From Galerina marginata (lineage: Eukaryota; Basidiomycota; Agaricomycetes; Agaricales; Galerinaceae), in NCBI GenBank assembly GCA_023014335.1, contig JAECYW010000012.1, positions 1,612,001 to 1,676,000 of the forward strand: a stretch of DNA of 64,000 nt. The letters are read 5' to 3'. This document shows positions 12,163 to 23,153 of the stretch, one piece after another; position 1 is the stretch's first letter; each line of letters begins with the position of its first letter. Under the pieces are notes generated by a model. That model saw nothing but the letters and a program-made list of their open reading frames with translations. It was not told the origin of the DNA and did no database searches. The position numbers and the translations under genes were made by a program.

Positions 12163-13578
12163 ATGCCTCCTATCAGTGATAATTGGCCCGATGTTACAGC
12201 TTCTCTCGAAATCATGGAACCAGAATACGCCAGTCGGGTGACTTCCATGGTTCACCAGCTCAATCCGCATCATAGAGCAATCGAATTATACGCGTCTTCA
12301 CTTCACCCGCAGCGACTCCCCTGTCGCCTCATCTCCGACCATTACACATGGGGGCAATCATTTGTCGTCTTCGAGTTGTATTTCTCTGACAACGTGTCCT
12401 GGATCATTCGATTCGGCATGCGGCCCATGGATGCCTACTTCAACACTGCAGCGCAACTGGAACGTAAAATCCTAAATGAAGTAGCTGCGCTTCATCTCGT
12501 TAGTCAACGGACCACCATCCCTATTCCCGAAATAATATCCTACCACGCCCATCCATCACCGTCAAACCCCCTGGGGTCCGAATTTCCCGCGTTTGTGCTC
12601 ATGACTGCAATCACGGGCATGACAATCGAAGATTGTGGGATAGCTACCAGTGAGTTAGGCTCTGGGTACGACGGCACGGGGCAAGAATCCGATCCGTTAG
12701 GAGGCGATGAAAGCAAGCGCCCAATTCTTCAGCGCTATTTGCGTGATATCGCCGATATCCATGTTCAACTCAGCCGCATTACATTCGACCGCATTGGGTC
12801 CTTCGTGATAGATGCTCAGGGAGCCGTTTCGGTTGGCCCAGGTGCCGACTTTGGGCTTGGTCCGTTCAATTCCGCGAAAGAATATTTCTCCATTCAAGCA
12901 GAAGCCTACGAGCAACTGGCTATGGCAGCAGGGCTGGACGACGAAGCGGATGAGGGGGAGAATGCAGATGCGGCCCAGCTTAAGCGTCGATTTGTCGCTT
13001 CATTATGGCGCAGGGCTATGATGCCACTCGTCGATGAGCGCGACGAGCGCGGCCCCTTTCCAATGCGCCACGGAGACTTACACAGCGACAACATCCTCGT
13101 GGACGAGACCGGTCACATCGTTGGTGTCTTGGACTGGGACTGTGCTGGCACTGTTCCATGGGAGGCATTTGCAGTCCCAACATTCGAAGTTTCGGGGCAC
13201 TTTACGGACTCCGACTCTAAATCCATTTCTTCCGAATCTACTACATCATCGCTGTCATCATCATCGTCGTGCACTCGCTCCATCGTTCACGACGTCTTCA
13301 ATCGCGAATTAGCTGCCGCCGAATCTCAACGCGACGCCGGAGTTATCAAACCTGCTTCAGGGCGCAGCCTTGCAGCGCTCCATAACTCTGACGCGGGCCA
13401 TGTCGGAGCTTACTTGGCGTACTGGATGTACTCCCTCGCTTGCGACTACGACCAGACCGGAAGAGCCCTCCACAGGATGTTGGGTTCCGATGACGATATA
13501 GACCAAGACTTCCAGAAATTTGCAACAGAAATTGGAGCCGTCGACACTCTCGAGAATCAGCAGCAAGTCCAATCATAA
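12163..13578 (+). CDS. Aminoglycoside phosphotransferase (APH) fold protein
   Basis: Intronless, 471 aa from the chosen ATG (MPPISDNWPDV). It belongs to the large APH/choline-kinase-like family expanded in agaricomycetes; substrates are mostly unknown and the family name does not imply drug resistance here. The N-lobe carries HYTWGQSFVVFEL followed by VSWIIRFGMRP. The C-lobe has the Brenner motif MRHGDLHSDNILVDETG, with catalytic Asp, and the metal-binding GVLDWDCAG. A Ser-rich insert (about residues 350-375) precedes the last helices. The frame is open back to 11917, but the upstream part begins at a non-ATG codon and is low complexity, so 12163 is preferred; an ATG at 12037 is the alternative. 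Confidence 0.85.
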   Translation: MPPISDNWPDVTASLEIMEPEYASRVTSMVHQLNPHHRAIELYASSLHPQRLPCRLISDHYTWGQSFVVFELYFSDNVSWIIRFGMRPMDAYFNTAAQLERKILNEVAALHLVSQRTTIPIPEIISYHAHPSPSNPLGSEFPAFVLMTAITGMTIEDCGIATSELGSGYDGTGQESDPLGGDESKRPILQRYLRDIADIHVQLSRITFDRIGSFVIDAQGAVSVGPGADFGLGPFNSAKEYFSIQAEAYEQLAMAAGLDDEADEGENADAAQLKRRFVASLWRRAMMPLVDERDERGPFPMRHGDLHSDNILVDETGHIVGVLDWDCAGTVPWEAFAVPTFEVSGHFTDSDSKSISSESTTSSLSSSSSCTRSIVHDVFNRELAAAESQRDAGVIKPASGRSLAALHNSDAGHVGAYLAYWMYSLACDYDQTGRALHRMLGSDDDIDQDFQKFATEIGAVDTLENQQQVQS

Positions 13579-13889
13579 CTCATAGAACTTTCTTTCTGAA
13601 GATCCCGGCGATCACCAAGGACCACAAACCAAGAAAACCCAATCATCTGTAACATATTTGAGCAAAGGTTAGATTGCTATCATCTCTGTATCTAAGTCTA
13701 TCTATGTATATTATCATTCACGCTCAAGCATCCAGACTCACTTTGTATATCGTACCGCTATTTTTTTCCGGAACGCTTTGTAAATTACCAAGTTTATCTA
13801 GGACTTTTCATAGTAGAGTACAGAACATTATTCTTTGATGTAAGTAATCACAGTGATTACATCAGAGTCGATGACATCCTCTTTCGGAC
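13579..13889. promoter_or_regulatory. Spacer: phosphotransferase 3' end and Pop8-like gene promoter
   Basis: A 311-bp gap between two + strand genes. It contains AT-rich tracts (TATCTATGTATATTATC near 13703) that could serve in 3' end formation of the upstream gene, and a short TGTAATCACAGTGATTACA-type palindrome near 13840-13861 that could be a protein-binding site. This is inference from symmetry only. Confidence 0.35.
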
Positions 13890-14285
13890 ATGAAGTCTTC
13901 GACAATGCAATCGGCCCCTTTGAACCTGGATGTCCATTACCTGCGCTTTTCAATAACACCTGCCATTACGGGTGATCTTGCAATAAGAAAGGCAATTTCA
14001 GACTCCCTAACAGAAAGCTTTGGTCTCACCGCTACCTCTTACCTCGACATCCTCTGGGTCAAAAACGATGGTACCGAGTGCGTAATTAGGTCCCACAAAG
14101 AGTGAATAGCTTTTTTTGTTTGCTACCACCGTACTGAATACGAGCATTGATTTTTATCGGTACACTCTAGAGATGTGACAAAAATCGTCGCCGCAGTAAC
14201 TTCATGGACCGAATCCCCAAGAATGGCCCTGATCAAGGAGTCCCCATTTCTGCCATCCCTCTTAAGCACGAATGCGGGGCTATAG
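13890..14285 (+). CDS. Probable RNase P/MRP subunit, Pop8/Rpp14-like
   Basis: Two exons, 13890-14101 and 14171-14285, joined by a GTGAAT...CTCTAG intron, give 108 aa in frame. The protein has the layout of the Pop8/Rpp14 fold: a first strand DVHYLRFSITP, a helix LAIRKAISDSLTESFGLTA, a strand SYLDILWVKNDGTECVIRSH, then a helix and strand EDVTKIVAAVTSWTE ending with a short hydrophobic tail. That order (strand, helix, strand, helix) with a hydrophobic sandwich is what I recall for this subunit family, but the similarity is weak at residue level. If correct, it is a small protein of the nuclear RNase P/MRP ribonucleoproteins. Alternative: an unrelated small alpha/beta protein. Confidence 0.5.
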
Positions 14286-14962
14286 GCATCGCGGGAGAAG
14301 TACCGTCATCTTGTCCTTGTCGAACAGAACTTTGTCGCGCACTTCTCCTTGGAACCCCAGCGAACCAGCTTTAAAAGTTAAACCCCACCAAATGCCCGAC
14401 TTCGTGAACCAAATCTAAGAACTGAGGGACGATACGAATGTCACGGTAGCCGACCCCTGTTGGGCCTCGTTTTTTTCAATCTTGCGATCCAACAGCGCAA
14501 AGTCAAAACATGGACATTATCCCAGGTGTACCTGTGGACTCTGCCGAATCTTTCAGCATGAACGCGAACGTTCAGATCTTCAAAGCCGATTGACACGACA
14601 GGAGACTCGCTATGTCATCTATTTTTCAGTCATTTCTGCTTATTATATATGCCGAAGCTCGCATAATTTTGTCAGACTGAGCAGCTCGGAGGAGCCCAGT
14701 CCGACTATTTGAGGCACGAGACAAAAACAACGCAAGGTCAAACCAAGGTCCAATCATTATTACATGATACGGCAAAATAGATATGTACATTGTGATGAAT
14801 ACTGAGGTAAATTTGACGATCAGCTACAAGTACACAATTTCGACATCAAACGGCACACAAGGATGTACCGGGTCGGTGCCTTTTATCTTCTCTTGTCCGT
14901 CAGAAGGAGAGTCCAAGATGGCCTACGTCTAACTGACGAGCTGAACATCATGCAAATCCGAG
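14286..14962. other. Convergent intergenic region
   Basis: Between the 3' ends of the Pop8-like gene (+) and the La gene (-). The open frame at 14482-14712 has no motif and no upstream exon that fits. Probably 3' UTRs of both neighbours. Confidence 0.5.
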
Positions 14963-16864
14963 TTATGACGCGGCGCTGTCATCTGTTTTCGCTTTCTTCG
15001 TGCTCTGGATCGTAGGAGGCGCAACATTACCCCGGATCCCGGTGTCTGGTCCACCGTCTGGCTCAACCGCCCGTTTTCTCTTCTCACCGACGCCCTCCTC
15101 GCCCGCAGCCTTTTCCTTTGCTTCCGCGTTACGGCTACCACCACCCGATCTGCCTCCCCCACCACGCCCTCCGCGACCGCCTCTTCCGCCTCTTCCGCCT
15201 CGGCCTCGGCCACCACCCCTACCACCCCGTCCCCGTCCACCTTCCCTGGGACTGTTTTGGCTGAATGCGTTACGGGCAGCGGCTTGGGCACGTTCGATCT
15301 CGAATTGTTTTTCCTCTTCCTCTGAAAATCGCACGAAAATTAGAAGCTGGTTTCCACCAGGAACCCTAAAAACTTGCCTGTTGGTAAGGACCAGGTCACT
15401 TCGTGTTTATTGATTGTCTTGATAGTGGTCTTGATGTATTCGATGTCCTCTTCCGTGAGCGGTTTGTAGAACCCGACAAGACCGCTGTTTTCTCCTCGCG
15501 CATACTTGATATAGGGAGCCTTTCCATCGAATCTTGTCTTTATAGGATCCTGAAAACATGGTGAGACTTGATACAATTTCTTTGGATAGAAGAAGTATCC
15601 GGTCGGACTCACTTTAACTTCAGACCAAGAAACATCTCCGCCACATCCATCAAACTTCAATGTTACGCCTCTAACGAATGGAATATCCTTCTCGTCGATG
15701 ACGCCAGTGCCTTCATCATTTTGTTTGATGAGAATTTTGTGTCCCAAGAACTCGAGGAACACGTCCTTTTTTTCTTCCTCGGCAGCAGCTTTCTGGGGAG
15801 AAGAAGTTTTGCCCTGGGCCATGTCACGGAAAGCGTCGAACTTTTTAGCAGACATGACTTCCCGTCGGTAGTTGGCGCTTTTGCCGGTCAGCCCTTTTTC
15901 TTTAATCTTCATTTCGCAGTATTCTTCTCTGTAAAATCAGTGTTAAATGAGAGAATATATCGGAAGAAGAGATTAGAGAAACAGACTTCGTCATAATCAG
16001 TAAATCCTCCCCGTCCCATGTTGGTTTTGGATCAGCCTTCAAGAACTTCTCCACGTTTTCGAAGTCAGTGAACTCTGTAAAGACAGAGCCCTGCAATGGA
16101 AACAGTGAAGAGCATTAGCAGGTAGTGTCGCGAACAGTAAGGATAGCAGTCTACCTTGAACTTTTTTTTGTCATCTCTTCTCATTCGCACGGCACTCACA
16201 GCACCGTACTGGTTGAAGAAGTCCTCCAGGCGGCTTTGAAGTGTATCATTTTCCTCACCAAAGCCTTTCTAACCGGTATAGAAAGACCATCAGGGTGTTT
16301 CTTAAGCAATGACATCTGCTGACGCACAGCATAAACACTTCGCTCGAATTGATTCTTCGGCTCCTGGGGTTCTGTCTTGCGTCGGACCTTGGTTCCGGTT
16401 TCATCTACCTCCAGGAAGTCGCTGAGTCGAATGGCATTGGCGAGCCATTCTACGCCTTCTGAACCGAAATCGCGCATCCTTTTGAACGAGCCGACGACTT
16501 GAATGGAAATCCAGTGTTCTGGGTCCTTAGAATAGAGTGTCCACATGAACCTGTCCACAGAGTGTAAACAAGTTAGAACTAAGAATCCTGCATGCAACGA
16601 ACTTGTCGTAGGGAAGGTTGGCATCGGCAAAGTAAAATTCGACTGCAAGTGGGTCTTAGTCAGAACATGACTTCAAGAAACAATTCAAGGCGGCTCACTT
16701 TGCTTCCTAGCCTTTTGCATCTTCTCCAGAAGGGCTCCGTCCGTCATGGTAGCGTCTGCGGTTGTCGTCGCCTCTGTTGTTGCTGAGCTATCGGCAGTGC
16801 TCCCAACGACGTCCGACACGGTTGGCACGATCTCGGGGAGCTTTTCGGAGACTGCTTCAGCCAT
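14963..16864 (-). CDS. La ribonucleoprotein (La/Lhp1 homologue)
   Basis: Nuclear RNA chaperone that binds 3' oligo(U) of RNA polymerase III transcripts. Start ATG 16864 ([13 protein letters not shown]). An acidic/Thr-rich leader is followed by the La motif ([20 protein letters not shown], then [20 protein letters not shown]). RRM1 comes next (about 16140-15900, [16 protein letters not shown]), then a C-terminal xRRM-like region (about 15800-15380, [33 protein letters not shown]). The last exon gives [20 protein letters not shown], a striking RGG/GRG-rich tract and a basic KRKRA...KKAK end. The RGG tract replaces the short basic motif usual in yeast Lhp1. Intron 15377-15322 has a GC donor (CAG|GCAAGT) and joins LPT to EEEEKQ. 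At least six introns. Confidence 0.9.
15322..15377 (-). other. GC-AG intron in the La gene
   Basis: The donor reads CAG|GCAAGT and the acceptor TTTTCAG. No GT donor near by keeps the frame. Splicing here joins the xRRM region to the [13 protein letters not shown] helix that leads into the RGG tail. Length 56 nt. Confidence 0.7.
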
Positions 16865-17956
16865 AATAAAGAAATAAACAAAGAAACAGAAGGATAGAAA
16901 ATGTGAGCAACGAGTCAGAATCTTGCCTTCGTGAAGATAACACAACCATCAAAGATTTAGGGTTAGGGCTGCCGGCACACACATTTCGTACTCCGCTCCC
17001 TGGTTTGATAGTTGACACACCATCCTCAGTAGGAGCCTACTCCACCTGTCAAATCTTTGGGTGTAAGTACGCGAAGTCGATCGATAAGGTTCCCAATCGA
17101 TTTTCTTTACGTTGGCGAATGGAAACGAGTCGTAACCCGCACGGGTCATGGGTATTTTTTTCATCTTTCGTTATGCTAGGCGCTGACCGCGGCGGTTGTT
17201 CCGATTTTTGACGCAGAAGGATACGAGGGCAACCCTGGGCGTATCTTCGACGTAAACGTTGATACGACATGGTAGTGAAAAAACCGTTTGAGGTATGAAA
17301 TTCGCGATCAGGACGAGGTGCTATAGCGCTGTATAATGCAAGGACGCGGAAGGGTAAATTCTGGATTGCAACTCTGGACCTTGATAAGGAAAGCCGCCTG
17401 TTACGTACACCGTTGAGCACACCTCTCCTGCGTAACCATGAACACTCTTCTATTATCACTGTACGTGCACCTTGTCGATGATCTTTTGCTTTGGAAGCAG
17501 GCCAGATTTCTTTCCGCATATAAAACCTGCTCACCTGCTCGAGAACCGTCGATGCCGCCTTCTTCCTCTTTATGATTTCCTTTGTTTTCACGAGCTCCTG
17601 GTGAACTTTTATCCCGGAAAACACCTCAAAAGCCTTTGGATCACAGGCACGGTTTCAAACATCATTGGATATATTTAGCTTGGCGGCAATTTTAATATAT
17701 TCAGGGGCAATTGTGCCTGAGGTAAGCCGATACCCGCACGAGGCTCAACGCATTATATCTTTTCATTATGTTTTTTGGTTGAACTTTCGTTTAGGCATCT
17801 CACAACGCCGCCCACCTCCCTTCGTTTCTTCTTTGCCGTTAGGGGCTTCGCGTATTCCTCGCTCCGCATTCTTTTTCAAATCGACTGGGCCACCTGGTCT
17901 TCACATTCTTTATAACCACTGAGCTATCCGCTCGCCACATTCGTTACACAGTCATC
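16865..17956. promoter_or_regulatory. Divergent region between La and GH71 genes
   Basis: A 1.1-kb region separating two divergently transcribed genes; it must hold both promoters. On the minus strand about 17530-17640 encodes a charged stretch (KVHQELVKTKEIIKRKKAAS) next to a splice-donor-like GTGAGC. It could belong to an unrecognised small gene, but I could not find a start or a consistent second exon. At 17911-17938 the minus strand contains a tRNA 5'-half-like string, without the rest of a tRNA. Confidence 0.35.
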
Positions 17957-20900
17957 ATGCATATACAGCTATTTTACATCCTCGCCTTGACGTTTTTTGT
18001 TTCGTTTTCGACCGCCCAACAAGACCGCCCAACTGGCGCCATCACGCCCAGACGCAAACGGAATTGGGATGTCTTCAGCAATAGGACAACGCTGGTTCCA
18101 GAAGATCCTTCTGAGCTGCAGAAGAGAGATGGGACGAAATATGTTTTTATGCACCATGTGAGTCAGGCTGTCCTTGTTCTTTCCCCTGTTCTTACATTTT
18201 TTGCGGTTCCTTTTAGATCGTTGGAAGTGCGTCTATTTCCTTAGTCATGTTTGCTCCTTGCTGATCAATGGTTCCACCCTTCAACCCATCAGATACGTAA
18301 GGGCCGTCGTCAAGTTGGAGAACTGTAATCTGAGCGACAATTTTTTATAGATATCCCTATGTTTATGCCGACTGGTTGGACGACATCCAAAGGATCGCCG
18401 CGAAAGGAGCGTAAGTTTCGAATTTCTTGCTCCATATAGGCCGTGTTGTCTTATGAGTACATCATGTCACAGTGATGCGATAGCACTGAACATCGGCGGT
18501 GATGCCTGGCAAAGAACGCAAGTTGACACAGCATACGCTGCTGCCCAAGCTTCCGGGACCGGCCTAAAGCTCTTTTACTCGTTCGATTTGACAGAAATGG
18601 ACTGTAACATCTCCGACCTGGTCGCCCGCGTTAATCTCTACGCTAATCACCCCAACCAGTTTAAGGTTAACGGAAAGGTCTTCATATCTAGTTATTCCGG
18701 GGGCTGTTTAGGCAATTCCGGTTGGGCTAATCTCAAGGCGCAAACCAACGGTTACCTTATGCCTTTCATATGGGATCTTGAGGGCCAATTTGATCAATGG
18801 CCGGCGCTGGATTCGTGGTATTGGTGAGTCCTCGCCCTAATGCGCTGATTCTCAACGCTATAAAAAATTTCTAGTTGGGGGTGTGCTTGGCCACAAGGCA
18901 ATTACCCAAAAAATGTAAGACGGCTACACTTGTTCGCTATATACAGCTGTCTCATTTTTTCTTTCAGACGGACGATGATAATTTTTGTAAACTGAACCAC
19001 TCGAATCCTTCTCCGATCGAACCTTACCCCTCTTCTATAGATATCAACCAGTTAGGCCCTCGATATGCTGCCACCATCAGCGGATGGATGTAGTAAGTTA
19101 ATAGATCATGCCTGTCTAGATCTACTCATTCTAACTGTTCTTCGCCATCTAGCACGCATCTGAGCTACAAGAACTTCTATCTACGCGGTGATGATTGGCT
19201 CATTGTTAGCCGATGGGAGGAACTCATGCAGATGCGAGACACTTTGACGTTTGTTGAATTGGTCACTTGGTGCGCGGTTCATTTGATCGTTCCGTGTCCG
19301 GTTCTGACGAGTACGAACCAACCAGGAACGATTATGGTGAATCTGACTAGTAAGCCTCTCCGTTCCTTCTCCTGGTCGTTGAACAGGAATTCAGTTCCTG
19401 CCATTGTTGTAGCTTTGGGCCTTTCAAAGGAGCGCAGCCTGCAGGAACTACATATGCTACTGGCTTTCCTCATACTGCATGGTACGACTTATCCCAGTAC
19501 TACATCACCGCTTTCAAGACCGGAAATTATCCCGCCATCACGGTTCGTTTTGTCCCTTCTCAATGGATTTCGGGCTTCGGGAACGATACTCAAGGTTATG
19601 AATAGACTGATGTCATTTACTTCTGGGCCAGACCCCACCCCGCAGCTGCGACCGCATCGGGAGACAGTCTTGGTCGCCCGACCGGCTGGGATTGGACTGA
19701 GGTATGTCCCCTCGAAAGTAAAACATGCTATTGACCGTTGACGCCTGATAAACTTGGCGGTAGGACTCGATGTGGGCCGCTGTGTTCGCCACGTCGTCTG
19801 CCACTGTCACTTTGAAGTGCGGCATTTCATCGAACACCTTCTCCGTCGGCGCTGGTGTCACTAAACTTAAAATTCCCCTTGCGGCTGGCAAGATTACGGT
19901 CCAGATGACCAGAGGCGGTCAGACGATCATCAATTACACCCCGAGTGACTATAATTTCGTCACGAATCCTGTCCTTTGTAAGTTCGCCGTGATTTGATGG
20001 TATTTGCGTGGAAGCTTACGGGGAACACCCAGACAACTACAACGCCTATGTGGGATCTGCGAGTGAGTTCTTAGTGTGTATGAAAACTGATATAGTCTAA
20101 TGCCCTAAATAGCGGCAACTGGCTCGTCGTCGACAGCAACATCTTCTACAACTACTTCCTCGTCTTCCTCTTCTAGTACTTCTTCAACGTCAACGTCCAC
20201 AACTACTACTACCTCAGCTTCCCCTTCTACTACCGCTGGCTGGACCTATCAAGGATGCTACCAGGATCAGAATGACCGCGTTTTATCAGTTGGTCCCGCC
20301 ACTGATGGCGCTCAGACAATTGCCAAGTGTCTTGCTACCTGCCAATCCGGATCATATGCATACGCAGGTCTTGAATATGGAATAGAATGTTGGTGCTCAC
20401 ATACCCTAAATCCTGCCGCGATAAAGGCACCCGACAGTGATTGCAACATGGCCTGCGCCGGACAAGGTTTGTTTTGCTGTTTCTGCCGAACATTTTCGGG
20501 CTTTGACTTATAGCGAACCTTGTCGTCAGGCAATCAAAAATGCGGAGCTGGATGGCGCATCAATGTTTATTCAGCAGGAACTTCATCTACCACCACCACC
20601 ACCACCACCACGTCTACAACCACCTCTTCTAGCTCGACACCTACCACAACTGCCTGGTCTAGTTATGGATGTGTGGCTGAAGGTACGACGGGAACTCGCC
20701 GAGCCTTGACTGGGGCAAGTTACAGTCAGCCAAATATGACGCCTCAGTTGTGTCAAAGTCTCTGTTCTGGCTACCAATATGCAGGTGTCGAATATGGGTG
20801 AGTATGACATCTTCTTCGGAAACGCGGTCCCTGATTGTAGCTACATTTCTTTCTCGCCTGTTCCGATAGCGTCGAATGTGTGTCAAGTTTTATCTCATAG

Positions 20901-21445
20901 TCCTTTTTTTTTGCATGATGCTGACTATTTGCATCTATAGGTTACTGCGGAAACACAGTGACAAATAACGGTGCAACAGGCAATTCCATATCTTCCAGTA
21001 ACTGTCAAGTAAATTGCGGTGGGGATGCGAACCAGAAATGTGGCGGCTCTTGGAACATGAACCTTTACACCAAAGTCGCCTCAGCGTCGTGGACAAGTGC
21101 TGGCTGTTACATAGATGCCTCAACGCGGATGCTCCGCGGCTCATCGCTTTCCCAGGCTGGTATGACCACGGACCAGTGCATCAGTATCTGCTCAAATGGC
21201 GGATATACGATGGCTGCAGCGGAGTATGGTCAGGAATGCTACTGCGGCTCGCAACTATACAAGGATGGTGGGGCTGGGGTGGCGACTGCTGCTTCTCAAT
21301 GTAACATGCCTTGCAGTGGTAATGTCTTTTCTTATGACATCCCTGAATGCGGAGCTCATTCATGCGTGCAGGGAACGCGGTCCAGACATGTGGGGCTGGA
21401 TGGCGTGCAAACGTCTACCTCAAGCCTGGAACGACGCTTTCATGA
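17957..21445 (+). CDS. Secreted GH71 alpha-1,3-glucanase (mutanase) with three WSC domains
   Basis: Hydrolyses alpha-1,3-glucan, likely in cell-wall remodelling or attack on other fungi. A signal peptide (MHIQLFYILALTFFVSFSTA) is followed by an RRKR-type processing site. The GH71 domain has HHIVGNTYPYVYADW, KGADAIALNIGGD, FYSFDLTEMDC, SYSGG, YKNFYLRGDDWLI, the catalytic-region LVTWNDYGESDYFGP, and WYDLSQYYITAFKTG, VIYFWARPHP. Ser/Thr-rich linkers then connect three WSC domains (about 20240-20575, 20660-21075 and 21090-21430), each Cys-rich with a G(C/Y)...EYG.EC(W/Y)C core. Nineteen exons sum to 2430 nt (809 aa), exactly in frame. Three exons are microexons: 18217-18226 (10 nt), 18293-18296 (4 nt) and 20870-20877 (8 nt). 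Intact despite the apparent frame changes in the raw sequence. Confidence 0.9.
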
Positions 21446-21820
21446 TCCTCGATCTTCATTTCCACTTTTTAATGGAGGAGAACATTTCTTTACGGACCTC
21501 AAGAACCGACAATTAGAACCTCTTCACTTTTCCAATGCCTTCATTTACAGTCGCCAAGAGCGAGATCATCATGATATAGAGTCATCTTTCTTGTACATCT
21601 TTTCCCCTTATACCGTGATCCACCCCCTTGTATGCGAATTTATAGGTGTAAATGGCGGCCAATCTAGTGGCTGTTGATATGCTTCAGGATTTAAATACCA
21701 ATTCTCTTTATCTTTATAAACAGTATATAAAGTCATGTCTATTCATTGTCTGTTTTATGCAAAATTAGAATAACATATTCATGGTATATAATGCGAGTTG
21801 TGTAAGCTGACAAGTTGTGA
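21446..21820. other. Convergent intergenic region
   Basis: Between the 3' ends of the GH71 gene (+) and the GPI/TM-tailed protein gene (-). AT-rich near 21690-21800, with TATATAAAG and ATGGTATATAATG runs; likely 3' UTRs and polyadenylation sites of both genes. Confidence 0.5.
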
Positions 21821-23153
21821 CTATCGCAAAGTTGGGCGCACAAAGTAGAGAACGGCGAAAGTCAGTAAGAGGAGAGGATTAAGTATTGTCTCAACGAGTA
21901 CATGCCCTGCACTCGTTTGCGAATTTCCACTATCAGAACTTGAGCTTGTTCCAGTCCTGGTCACCGTAGGGGGTAAAGTAGGAGTTCCAGAAGTTGAGGA
22001 AGTAGTAAATGGTGAAGATCCGGTCGACAACTGACGTGGGCTATATTGCGAGGGAACAGCCACAACAATACTGTCCAAATCTAAAGAAATGTTTATTCTT
22101 GGGGCAAACATAATGGAGATAAACCCTACCAAAGAATGATGCATTCACATTTGCATGATTCACCAAAGTTATTTTATGAAGCGAGTCGTCTAGGTTGGAC
22201 GCAAGGTATTTGATAGATGGCGCCTGCTGCTCACACGTCAGGCCAAATGCACCTCCACAGCCTGATATGCCATTGTACGAGACAGCTGAGAGGTTGTCGA
22301 GAACGACGCTGTAAATGCGATGGTCGTTCTTCTTGTCGCCTAGAATATATACCGCCGAACCTGCGAACATGTACATGTATTTATTGGACAGTAAATTGTG
22401 AATTGGGTAAACAACTTACCATGAAATGAGAACGAGAAAGAAGCGTTGTCTTGGTTTGTGAATGTTGTGGTTCCACCACTGAAAGCAGGACTCGAGTTGT
22501 TCCCCCATGTACCAGAAAACGTGATTGCTGGGTCGTTTTCCTCATAGGTTACATTTTTTACTGTTGCGCTAGATGGTTTGCATAGGATAATGTTTAAATC
22601 ATTAGATATTCAAAAAGAAGTCTGAGGACTCACCCTGCTGGCGCAAGTTGAATAGTTGAGTGTATGTAATCTAGCGTGAAGGCATCCCCACCCTTGTCCC
22701 CAGCTTCTGGGAGGGCCCCGAGATTGCGTAACACAATGTTATGATTAGCGTAGGTTAAGTTTGAGGCTGCGAAAAGAAGTGTCGACGAGTTATTGGAAGA
22801 CTCCCGATACGCGCTGTATTGTAAAACCGTGGAGTCGATTTTTACTTCGAAGGAGCCACAAGAAGGACCGGTATCACCATAGATGTAGACGGCAGGACCT
22901 ACGGTGTAAGGGAGGTTATTAGCTTTGTGCAGACAAGGTGTACTTTCAGCACCGACATACCTGTAATGTTGAGACTAACAGACGCGCCTTTTGTCGTCGT
23001 TTGATGATACGTTCCTCTTGACCACGGTGAGTTTGTTGGATCGAAGCCTGCCACAGAAGGATCTGGGGTAGTCCAAACGGATTGGTCGTCGTAGGTGAGC
23101 AAGCTGTCGAAATCGTCAATTGTGACATTCCAATTCACTGCAGACAAATCCAT
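21821..23153 (-). CDS. Agaricomycete surface protein with two beta-sandwich-like repeats and C-terminal TM/GPI tail
   Basis: Function unknown. Multi-exon. The first domain runs from VNWNVTIDDFDSLLTYDD through WSRGTYHQTTTKGASVSLN and GPAVYIYGDTGPSCGSFEVK. The second runs from VTYEENDPAITFSG through FSFHGSAVYILGDKKNDHR to LYSVVLDN-type strands. A Ser/Thr/Pro-rich stalk (STGSSPFTTSSTSG...) and a hydrophobic end (NPLLLLTFAVLYFV, then RPTLR) follow, fitting a GPI signal or single TM anchor. The two halves share the order 'SG.W...G....S.SF.F.G.AVYI.G', suggesting an internal duplication. I could not find a signal peptide: ATG 23153 gives no hydrophobic leader, so a first exon further upstream is likely (an acceptor lies at the CTGCAG near 23142). 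Many N-glycosylation sequons. Confidence 0.65.

Noticed and set aside
15000..15413. Proline-rich + strand frame
   Set aside because: Antisense of the La RGG/GRG tract; its Pro runs mirror Gly codons.
17911..17938. Minus-strand string resembling a tRNA 5' half (GCGGATAGCTCAGTGG)
   Set aside because: The D-stem does not close, no T-arm or B-box follows within normal distance, and no 3' strand pairs with the acceptor. At most a relic or chance match to an A-box.
19226..19741. Long frame inside the GH71 gene that looks like a frameshift after LVTW
   Set aside because: Splicing out 19270-19325 and 19350-19412 restores NDYGESDYFGP and the normal catalytic domain; the long frame is mostly intron readthrough.
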